Below, one piece after another: positions 36,144 through 46,957 of a stretch of DNA of 64,000 nucleotides; position 1 is the stretch's first letter, and the number at the start of each line of letters is the position of its first letter. Source of the DNA: Aquanectria penicillioides (lineage: Eukaryota > Ascomycota > Sordariomycetes > Hypocreales > Nectriaceae). A model generated the notes under the pieces. That model worked only from the letters and a program-made list of their open reading frames with translations. It was not told the origin of the DNA and did not search any database. The stretch is taken from contig PYIU01000003.1 of assembly GCA_003415625.1 (NCBI GenBank), positions 4,030,001 to 4,094,000 on the forward strand, written 5' to 3'. The translations under genes and the position numbers were made by a program.

Positions 36144-39100
36144 GTATGACCTGCTGATGTCTCGTCTTTTCTTTTGCCTATCCTGCAGCTTGGCCTTTGT
36201 GTGTTCAGGCATGACCATTGACTTCGTCTTCCTTTTTTTCCTTTCATATTTCCTTTTTCGCTTATCTCTGGCTTGTCTTAGAAGACATGTCTCAGCGTGT
36301 CTCTCTGGCGCTGCTGTTGGTTGATGCATTGATGTGGCTTGCCTGCTGACTGACATAGGGACGTCTATCCTGAACTCACCACCAATACCACGCCGTCAAC
36401 TTCATCGTAGAACAGAAAAGGTATAGAGGGGTACGGCATTTTGAGTATCATCTTATCCAGGGCATGATTAGAAATCACAAGTTTGTACTGTAGGGTCACA
36501 TTGTCCAGCCACGATCACGATGCAAACAGTCCGTTCCCAGCCGGCATTCCACTAGCCTGGGATGCTGTCCAATATCATGACCTCCCACTCTCTCGGAACG
36601 GCATCGACCAACAGGATGGGGAGTCGTCTTTCAGTTGGGTCTACGTACTCTCCCCTTCGGCCCCCCTTCGCTTCGGTGACCGATCCAGAGTACCAACCCG
36701 CAACGCCACCTTGACATATCGCACACCCATTTGACCTACTACTATCTTCTGTGCCATCCCGTCGCATTTCATGGGTGGAGAGGAGCACACGACTGATGCC
36801 AATGCTACCATGAAAGGCAAATTGCGGTACCACATGCGGGAGGCTGGACGATGCCAGGGCAGATATGTATGTACCGCACCACGGGCCTTGGTTGGCCGGT
36901 TCGCGACGGGCGGAGTACCGGGTCGTCGGGACGGCAAACAGGATCCCCGCGGAGGCTAACTAGACTAGCCGGGGGCGGTGACGAATGGCTGGCGGATTGA
37001 TGCAGCCAGGAGGGGACTTGGTGGTATTGGCAGCACAAGGCCAGCAGGGTCTGCGTGTATCGTCCCCGTCTCGCCAGACTGGGCTGAAGGGCGCGCCCAG
37101 AGGTGGGACTGGATTCTATGATAGAGGATTCGTACTCGGCGGCGATCACCAGCTCGGCTATTATTCGACGGAGAAAAAAAAAATAGATACCCAGGTCGAA
37201 GGAGGAGGGTCCCATGAACATAGTACCGTTTTTGCTTTTTGTCGTCTCTATGAGCTATGACTTGTTACATCTAGGGCTTTCTCGGCATTGCTCCCAAGGA
37301 ATAGGGTGATCCTGGCATTGAGAGTACAAGGCGAATACCAAGAGAGTCCTAGCTAATTGCTGGGAAAAGATAGGCTAATAGGGGAGGAGGACAGAAGGCA
37401 TGCAAGCGGCGATGCTATCTCCAGGGCCGAAGGCAGTCAAACAATCTTCACAACTGCCCCCCTCCCCTTCTGCAAAGACCCTACGGGAGGAAACAACACC
37501 GTTGGTTCTGCAGTCTCATCATGTCTCAGGGCGGATGATCGTCCCCAGAGCAAGAAAAAAACATTCCACGAGGCCCCCTACCCCCTCCTGTTTTGATCCG
37601 GTTGGGTGAACTTGGGTTACTGGTACCTACAGGCACCCCACTAATTGCAGGTAGGTATTATCGCTTCTGGCCATGGCAAAAGGATGCTCGCTAAGAGAGA
37701 AAAACGCGTGGAAGAGTTGGGTCGGTCTTCTAGACTAGCGGCCACGGCAAACGTGGGCTGGGATGGTTACCGACGGTGAGGTGAGGCATGCTAGTCGTTG
37801 GTAACGCACCCTGGGCATTGCCTGTGATGCAAGGCCCCGGGGGATGGGAAACTATGACCCGAGTTGCTGGGTGACTGGAGCCCGGAGGGCCAAGAGTTCC
37901 CACAGAGTCTCCATCTGGGCGAGTAATTAATCGGTTTGGGCTCCATCTGTACGGGGTAACTGCGGTACAGAAGAGACGAATACAAGGTCGGAGGGAAACA
38001 GAAGAGGAAGAAGAACAAGGTTGTACTCCTCTTTCGCTTGTACATGCGGCGGAGACGAGTTGTGTTTGCCTCTCCCAAGACAAGACAGGAGGACCCTGCG
38101 GCCGAGACAAAGCGCTCAGCGGACTAGGGCAAAATGCCGAATTGGGACGAATTGGAGGGTTGGACGGACTCAATTGGTGAGCTGTGAGGCATGGTGCATC
38201 GAGATGCAGTCTGGCAGTGCCATGAACCATATGCGGGCGGGTGATATGGGGCCATTTGCGAGGAAGAGAAACACCAAGTATCCGACCACGCAGCCAGCTC
38301 GACGTGTCGACAGTTTTTTGAGCCGCCAGCCACCTGCCTGCCTTCCTAACGTACCTAACCTACCGGGGGGGGGGCACCTGCCGAGCACTTACAAACACCT
38401 AGACGGGTAGGTACTGGCAAGCTGTCTACATAGCAGCAGCGCCCATGGTGCCACATGCAGCAATTAATCCCCGAGCAAGGCACACCTGAGACTCATCCGG
38501 AGGGCAGGTTTGACCCTCGTCGACGTCGTTGCGGCGGCGGCGGCGGCGGCAGTATGCGTACGTGCGCGCTTTGCCACGATGAAAGATCTCGCGTTTCCAA
38601 TCGTCCGGGCCCGTCGAACGAGATGGGCCTTGTACGTACATGCAGTATGGCCATTGCTGGTCGCCACGAGACCGCACTCAATCTCGTCTACCATCTCGCT
38701 TGGTCCCCTGGCCCGCGCACGCCTCCAGCAGGAGCGACGACCCTCGTCCCGAGAAGCCACACATTCCGTTCCCATTCCACCGGGGAAGAGAAGAAGGGCA
38801 GTCGCCCCTTGCCCTGGCCCCGGCCCTGGCCCTGGGTCATTGGTCTCACCCCCCCCCGGACATGGCCCTCTACCTTGCCCGTCGTCTGCTTCTCTACCTT
38901 CTAGCACGTAGGTGCCGACATGCTTTGTCTGCCTAGCCAGGGAGCCATGGAGCTATGGGGGCCCTGCACAGCCGTCGAATCCTTCTTCTCTTCTATACCA
39001 GCCAACCTACCCAGCCATGTGTGTACATGCATCTCCCGTTGTACTCCGTACGAATACCTGCCGCCCTGCGCCGGCATGGGTATGGGTATGCGCGCTGCGC

Positions 39101-39779
39101 AAACCCCTGCTAGGTTTTGCTTCTATGCCAGATTTCCGCGCCCCTTCTTTTTCTTTTCCTTGTTTGAAAAATATTTTATCTCTTTATCCTTATTAGGCCT
39201 TGTCAGGTAGGTTCCTTGGTTTGCCACGCCCCCAACCCTTACTCCATACACACACACAGAGCAGCATGTCTTTGGTATATTCACATCCCTTCTCACAACC
39301 CCTCCCCAAAATTCCATACTTCCCCATGCTTCTTGCTCCTTGCCATTCTCCCAGCCATTCTCCCAATCAATCAAGGTCTGATACACACGCCCCTCCCTCA
39401 CCTCGCCTGCCCTCCCCTTCCGTGCCCGTGCATCCCATGTGTGTACGTACCGATGCACGCCGCCTGCTACGGTATCCATGTATCCATGTGTCGTCAAAAA
39501 TGGACAACAGGCTGGCGGCTGGTACTGTTGTATGTACCTCGCAGGACAGTATGCAATGCGGGCCAGGGTACCTGATTCCTCGGGCTTCCTTTTGTTCCCC
39601 ACTGCGGCCCCCCGTTCCCGAGTCCCAGCGCTCCGGACCCGGGTGCCGCCTGCATTAGCCCGCTCATCTCACTCTCAGGCTCGATACTTGTCCATACAAA
39701 ATCCTACTCTGGAGCTTCCCAATGTAATTAAGTGGTGCCCCATTTACACTGCATACATTCACCCCTCCCCCGGCCTTGG

Positions 39780-39804
39780 AACCAACCAACCAACCAACCA
39801 ACCA
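39780..39804. repeat. (ACCA)6 microsatellite
   Basis: About six perfect ACCA units, followed by CCATCCATC-type degenerate copies to about 39835. Confidence 0.85.
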
Positions 39805-40900
39805 TCCATCAAGCCGTCAATCCCTCCATCCATCCCCTTTAGCAGAGATGAGATGCAACCAAGGCCCAGAAATTCCCCAGCCCTCCACTGCTGGGCTGCG
39901 TTTTGCTTCATCCCATGCCCACCCCAAGTCCCAGAATCATTGCACTTCCCCATCCTCTATAGGACTAGGGTGCTCCATGCCCTCCCCCCTGCCACTTCCT
40001 CTTCCACTTCGCCTGCTGTACCTAGGGCGTGTCAATTGACTGACAGTCCTGGCAATTCAACGCACTGTGGTATCCTCTCACTGACACGGATGGCCTGGCC
40101 GGGGAATTAAACGATACCACACAAGCTGACCTGTCACCGTCATCTTGCATTGGTGGCTCGATTTACCCAGCAGATGTTCTGGCGCCGCTCCAGAAGCTTT
40201 ACTTTTTCTCTTCTCCTCCCAATTCGTCCAAACCTTGTCTAGCCTTTTCTGCCTCAGACTTCCACCGCCTCGCTCCAAGAGGTTCAAGCCCAGTGCCCTC
40301 TACCTGGGTCTAGCTCGCTTGCTCTCACTCGGCGCCGAGCCATGATTCCCACATTATCAATCTTTGCTTCTTTTTTTTTTTTTTTTTCCCTTCCCAATCC
40401 GCCCATTCACAATGTGATAAATAACCCCAGACTAGTCCCAGCGCCCCTGTTTAACCCCCCATAACGTCTCCAGCCGCTCCCGCCGGCGTGTGCTGATACA
40501 AGCCAAAAAGCACCAAGAATGGGGATACTTGTGATGGGGGTTTGTTTTTGGCACTGCAAAAAGTAAAACCAGGCGAGACAACAACACCGTCCTATCTCCT
40601 CGCCTCTTTTCTCAGTGACCTCGTCGTTTCCTTTTTAATTCCTTTTTCTTTTCTTTTTCTACTTTGACTTTTACTTTACCATCGTTTCATTCCTTCTACC
40701 CACTTTCAGCCTTTCCTCTTTTTGGTCCTATCTCTCGCTTGGCTTGCCTTTCTTTTTCCTCCGACTGGCTGTATCAGGTATGCTGCAATCCGTCCGCCGC
40801 GCGGGATCGTCCGTCCCAAGGGGGAAAATAAACCACTAAACCCTTCTTTTCCAACTGATGCCCTTGTCCCTCTAATGCCTCTCTCCATCTTAGCCTTGCT

Positions 40901-40913
40901 CCCCCCCCCCCCC
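40901..40913. repeat. Poly-C run (13)
   Basis: Thirteen consecutive C bases, with a second run of eleven C at 40986-40996. Confidence 0.85.
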
Positions 40914-41156
40914 TCTGGCCCCCCAGCTGAAACCATTCGGTACGGACGTACGTGTTGGGACACACCCACTCCCCATGTGTTCTTTCCCCCCCCCCCGGTC
41001 CGCGAGCTCCCTCCCGACACAGCGCTTGTTCGTCTCGCTCGAGCCCCAAAAGCATGAGAGTCAGGGTGTCACAGGACGAAGCTCTGGGGCTCGGACTGTC
41101 ACAAAAGGAATTAAACGGCCAAGACGATCTGGCGAGAAGGGGCCAAAGCCTCCAAG

Positions 41157-41182
41157 ATAAAAATAAAAAATAAAAATAAAAA
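41157..41182. repeat. AAAAAT-type A/T tract
   Basis: Repeated AAAAAT units with one longer A run. It is preceded by CAAG and, read on the minus strand, closely resembles the tract at 18455-18486. Confidence 0.7.
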
Positions 41183-41745
41183 TGTCCCCGAAATAAAGAG
41201 CATGAGATAGAGAGCAACGGAGCGCTCGGCCGTCGGGAGACGACGTCCGCGGCAATGCCTCGGTCAGACGGTTTGCGTAACGAGCATGCTCCCATCCCCA
41301 TACAGGAAGCTTGGGTGGGATGGGATGGCAAGATGATGCAGTGGCCTGTTTTTTGTGTTTTCTCGGTGCCTTGGTTGTGCTTGGCCCTTGGTGATAGTGT
41401 ACGACTGAAATCTCGTGATGTCGCCGTAATCGTATTCTGCATTCAAGATTCCTCGGGCCATCGATTGACTGACTAATTCGTGATGGCTCGTTCTCGGCGC
41501 TGACAAGACGGAGATGGTGGAAAATGCTCCCATCTGCATCAGCCCTCTCTCTTACACAGCCTCATGCACCATCACCGCATTACACGCGACAGGACGACGC
41601 ATGTCCTCGCCCACATCAAATTACGGCAGACACCTCCCAACGGACGATGTACATGATACCGCGTAAATTACGCCGCATTGGAATTCGTGCCTCGTTTTGA
41701 GTACCACGAGCAAGACGAGATGGGGGCGCTCCCGCAATCCTCCAC

Positions 41746-41932
41746 ACATGCACACATGCACACACGCATACGCACACGCACGCACACGTTTCCTCTTGAC
41801 CATCCATCATGATTCCTTCTGGCTCACACACACTCACACTCCCTCCCACGCTCCCATGCTTACACACTCACTCATTCGCACGCACACGCACGCACACACA
41901 CACACACACGCACGCACACACTTACTCACCCG
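41746..41932. repeat. CA/CACG-rich repeat cluster
   Basis: Two blocks (about 41746-41791 and 41869-41932) of CACACG/CACA repeats, including a pure CA stretch near 41895-41909, separated by CACACT-rich sequence. Confidence 0.85.
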
Positions 41933-42015
41933 CACAGCAGCAGCCCACGGACTCGCCGCCAGATTCAGCCAACGGCCACTCTCCGCGACGCCGCGGCGGA
42001 TCCTGTGCCTGTGTT

Positions 42016-42104
42016 CCCCCCCCCCCCCCGGCTCCTAATCGGGAAGATTGCGAGTTGGTCCCTTTTTGGTCAATATGGGCCACTCTCCCCCCCCCCCCCC
42101 CCCC
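42016..42104. repeat. Paired poly-C runs (14 and 18)
   Basis: C runs at 42016-42029 and 42087-42104. The second is the longest homopolymer C in the window and its length is likely uncertain in the assembly. Confidence 0.85.
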
Positions 42105-42714
42105 AATACGTGCCCATCAGCACCGCCTAAAATAGGGACCCAGACGGTAATTAGTGCGCTCAACGCTCGCCGTGGGCCACGCGGGCCTCAGGGCCCGTCC
42201 TGCTAACGGACTCTAAACTGACTCGCCGTCTCCCCTCATCTCGCACGGGAGCCCGTTGGCAAAATTTACCCCCAGACTAGACTAGCAGAAGTCAAAGGCG
42301 GTTTTCCCGGCGGGTAAGCTTTCCGAATACCTGGCTAGCACCCGCCAGGGACAAGGCAGCCGCAGATGGCAGACGCAGAACGCCGCCGATACAGTACCAC
42401 ATGTACCTACCAACCTGCTGTACATACATTAGTCGTGTGCGCTGTGCGTCGTGAGCTCGGGGGGAAACAAGCGCAACGAACTAATGCGTAGGGAGCTAAG
42501 TTTACTGCTGCACAGCGACGTTGGCGTTGGGGAAAGGCCCGTCGCGTTGCCTCATGAGCCGTGCCATCTCGCGTGGCTCTCGCGTGTATGTGCATACGTT
42601 GTTGGAGCAGCAGCCATCTCATCATGCAGTAGTCAGGTCAGGTACGTAGGTCACGACGTTTTGGCCGGTGCGGAATCCGGGTACAATACCGTGCCTAGGT
42701 ACCTAGTATGCAGC

Positions 42715-42735
42715 GCAGAGCAGAGCAGAGCAGAG
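42715..42735. repeat. (CAGAG)4 repeat
   Basis: Four copies of CAGAG in tandem. Confidence 0.8.
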
Positions 42736-42778
42736 CCGTCCGGTAAATACCCAGGCAGGTCATGCAAATGCGCAAGTA

Positions 42779-42882
42779 TGTAGGTACTTGGGTAGGTAGG
42801 TAGGTCAGTAAGTTTCCGCAGGTGTAGTCAGTAGGCAAGGTAGGTAAGGTAGGTAAATAAATAGAGGTATAGGTAGGTAGGC
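42779..42882. repeat. GGTA/TAGG-rich tract
   Basis: Many GGTA units (GGTAGGTAGGTAGGT, AAGGTAGGTAAGGTAGGTAA, GGTAGGTAGG). This is the complementary form of the TACC tract at 1552-1571. Confidence 0.85.
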
Positions 42883-45800
42883 ATGTTACTTGCGCCTCGT
42901 ACCCGTACCGCCAAAAACCCTCGGCATCCGCTACCTTCCCAACACGGACAGTGGTTGGTGGCTGCTTGCCCGATTGATACCCAATGGCCTAATTCCACCA
43001 CACACCACATCACCGTGCCGGCCTTCCCTTGCCTCGGAGGACATGCATCCAGCCTTCGGTCTACCAAGTAGTGTAGCAAACAACGCCCGAGTCTTCGGCT
43101 CCCTTGCTCGTAACACAAACAATCTCCTCCGCCTTTTCAGTAGCGTAGCCGCAAACAAGCTTTCCCGCACGATGATTGCCTGTGTCCCGCCGCCGCCTTG
43201 CAACAATGGCTTCCATTGTCACAATTGGAAAAGCAAGTCGAGAGTCATTTGTGTGTGATAAAACAAGATTATCGTTCATATTTCCCTATCTTATCCTATC
43301 CAAATATCCCAAAAATAAATCCAAAAAAAAAGTCATTGCTCTCCTTGCGCTGTGTAGCTAGCTTGTCTTCCTTTCTTATAGATACTATACAGTCTAAGAG
43401 GGTCGAAGGGGGGAAAACCTGTGGGGGTATCTTCTATCAATGTCCTGAGTCCAGCCCAGCGCTCCACACGACCAGAGCTTCCATGTTTTCCCCCCTTCCT
43501 CTTCCTCGTCCAGCACTCTTGTACACGCCTTATGAAAACAGTACAGGAAAATCGGACCAACATATTCTTGCAAGGAATCCCTACTCCCCGGCCGCGCGCT
43601 CTCCCGTGGGGGTTCTGCTGCGGGCCAACCCAACCAACAAAGCAAATAAAAAAAAACAAGGGCAAAAAGAAAGATGTGGGAAGAATCAGGCCGAGAGGAA
43701 AATCCAACAAGGAAAGCCAAGCAAGGGGGGTGCGACAGACAAACAGGAAGGAAACAAAAATCGCAGACACAGATCCCCCCAGTCTATATGCAAGTGCCCA
43801 AATCGAGACTTTTTCCCCAGCCGTTCCCAGTTTTGTTATCCTCTCCCATAAACCGACATAAGCAGCAAATCCAATAAAGAAAATTGTGTGTCCTGATGGC
43901 GTTCGATCTCCTCCGATCCACTCTCTGTCTCGCCTGCAGATGGCCCGATTCGGATGTCATGTCGGTTCAAATCCTAGCTTGTCTTGCCAGGGCAGACAAG
44001 ATCTGAGACAAAGTCTCACCTTGGTTGATCTGCATTCCAGCAGTCAACGCCCTTGAGTCGAGTAGGCTAGCGATTTCCAAGAGAGCGGAGGGAGAGGCGA
44101 AGTGGCTCCGAACAAGGGCCGCCAGGGACGCGAGTGATTGATGTGGAAAAAGGAAATGTCAAGTCCCAAAAGATTCCCTGTCTATAGTCGAACGCCGTGC
44201 ACTGAAAGGTCATAGAAAGCAAAAGAAAAAATCCCAGTCGAAAAGGAAACGATGATACCCAGTGTGTCATCGAACGCATCCAAATTTTTTTTCCTGAACC
44301 TCCCCTTAGAAAGAGTCCGCTTGCTGCTGGGAAGCAAGGGATGGCTCCGAGCCGCTGTGTATTGGTTTTGACAGGAATGCGAATTAAGAAGGTCGTATCG
44401 GAATGCATTAGGTGCGCAAGTGGTGCAGCTCGCGACTCCAAGCCCTAGAAAAATTACAAGGTCGTAAAGGGTGAATATCGCTCGAGGTCGAACAGAAAAC
44501 AGGCAGATATGAACGACAGTGTTCCTAACATAGGACACTATCATAGCATTGCCAGGTGGCTTTGCGGCCAGTGTGGTGTGATGTGATCATCGGTCGCAAC
44601 TATGCCGGAAGGCGGCTGATGCCGCTTGGCCGGCGATCTGCGCGAAAGCGTTTTATCGCGGCTTGGGGCGAGGAGGGGGCTTGGGGACACCAGTTGTGTC
44701 ATAGGCTCCGCGGCCCATGTTGCAAGGGCTTGAAGACTCTCTGCCGATCATGTTTGCTGTGCTGAGAGAGAAGTGACGGTCCTGAGTGAGCGTTCTTGGT
44801 TAGTCATGGCGGCTAGCAGAAGGGGAAATCGGGCAGTGGCAAGAGCAGCGAGACGACGTAAAGATGGGATTTATAAGTCAGGGAGGGGCAAAAGTTGGCC
44901 CGCAAACCCAGATGTAATTTAGAAATTACAGTGCGATCTTGGTTCAGGCAACCTTGTGACAAGGGGATGGGATGAGCAAGCGACTCTGACTCACAAGATT
45001 AGATGTCGTCGTAGTGTGACGAGAAACAGCCAAAGAGAGCTGCGCAGGAAGCGGATTGGCGGGAAGATGGAGGCGATGCTGCAGATGAGAAAGCCGAAAA
45101 GACAGCTGAATGGCGGGTCAGATGCGAGGGTCGCCAATACGATTGGATTGTTTCGGAGGCAACGACGGTTGTAGTAGACGAGGCGAGAAAGGTGGACGCG
45201 GGCGCGTTTAAGTTATGCGACACGAGCGAGAAGCAATGTCGCGGGCGCAAGTAGTGGTAGGCGGACAAGTGCGTCTCGAAGTCGGGAGTGGAAAGGAGTT
45301 CTTGTGCTTGCGCAACGTCCCAAGAGAAAGCTGTTGGGCGACTCGGGGTTCCGTCCTTTAAGGGGATCGTCTGGGACTTTTTTTTTTCTTTGCTGTCAGG
45401 CACGCTGCAGAGCGGATCGATAGTAGAATAGGTGGCGCCGGTCGGACGGTCGAACGAGGGTGGAAGCAGGCGAGTGGGTCAGACAACGGGGGGCCCAACT
45501 ACTTTTCCAGAGGGGGGCGTGAGGTGAGGTGTAAGGTGATGTAAGGTGGTAGTAGGCAGATGAGATGGGAGAGATGCCAGAGCAAGGTGGGCGCGAGTGT
45601 AAGTGGTTGAGTCTCTCAACAGACAGACTGAGTGCGAGATATGGAGGGAGGAGGCCAAGGAGAATTAATGGAAGGGATGGATGGAGTCCAAAAAGATTCT
45701 GGGCCGAGAGATGAGGGCGGGAACTTGTCGCTTTTGTAGAATGGTCCTTCGTCCCAAAAGAAAGTAGAGAAGGGGTATCACGCTCCGTCTTGGTGCCAAA

Positions 45801-46916
45801 ATTAATGGCGGCGAACATTTTTGTCAATTTCCCCTTCCCCCAGGGGGGGGTGGGTGCATTTCCGTCCAGGGAGGGGGTGTCTGCCCTGCTGGGTGCTGGG
45901 GAATGAATGATGAGAGCCCTGGCAGGACCAGCAGAAGGAAAGAAAAAAAAGGAGTGTATGAAGTACCAGCCCTGACCTTGTCCCATGGCTTCTTTTTTTT
46001 TAGGGCCGGATGTCATCCAGAGCAACGGACTCCTCTGATGTACCGTTCCCATCTGGCCGCTGCTCATGCCCATGCTGCTTGCCCATGCAACTTGTCCATG
46101 CCGCTGCCCCATGCTGGAACCCAGGTGCCAGGCAAGCAACCTAGCGACAAGCAAGCCCAGCCCGGGGATCTTTGGATGTGAGCCAGGACGCGCTGATCCG
46201 CCCTGTTGCCCTGCGGCGTTGACGCTGGCGTTGTCTCCCAGGCCACAACCGCCCACGCCCCTCCCCTCCCCCAAACAGGGACAAGCAAGCAGTCACCACA
46301 CACCACCGACCGCATTGCACAGTAGAGACGGGTTGCTGTTTCTATGCACGGTTTCTGGGTTGTCGTTTTGTCGACTCAGAATCGCAGGCGGCAGACAGGG
46401 CGTGACTCGTGTGTCACCAATATTCTCCTGCTCCTTCCCATGTATGTCGTGTGTCGTCTCTTGGATCACCAGTTCCTTTCGTCTCTCGTCTGTCTCCTCT
46501 TGTATTGAGCCTGTGTTGCCCCGGAAGGCTGGAAGGAGTGGTCTGTGGCCCCCCTCCCTCACTCTTACGGTCCAGTCCATTCATTCACTCGTTCCCTCAT
46601 TCACTCATCCACTCACTGTGTGTTAGGTTGGCAGCTACCGGCTTCAGCTACCAACCTACCAACTGGCTGTAATGAGTGTCCCACGCTGAGGCTCAGTCTC
46701 AGGCTCAAGTTCTCAACCAACCTTGGCTGCTCTGAGTGAGCAAAGACATCAAATCACCTCCACGCCTTCACGCCTTCTCGCCTCCATCCCACGCCCCCAT
46801 CTTCCACCACTTGCCTAGCTAGGTAGGTCGGTAGGGCGGAAAGTCGGTAGACAGCGAGCTGAGCAACTACCGCAACAGCGTGCATTGTGCAGCTAGATAA
46901 CGTGCTCCACGGGCTG

Positions 46917-46957
46917 TGCTGCTTGCTGCTGTTGCTGTTGCTGCTGTTGCTGCTGTT
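46917..46957. repeat. TGCTGT/CTG-rich repeat
   Basis: Interrupted CTG and TGCTGT units. In different frames this reads as poly-Leu, poly-Gln or poly-Ala, and none belongs to a credible gene. Confidence 0.8.

Noticed and set aside
43964..43974. GGTTCAAATCC, like a tRNA B box
   Set aside because: The flanks do not form a five-base T stem and no acceptor or anticodon arm could be built around it.
45396..46274. 292-residue open frame on the minus strand
   Set aside because: Low-complexity Pro/Ser/Gly composition, no family match recognised, and it lies in leader-like sequence.
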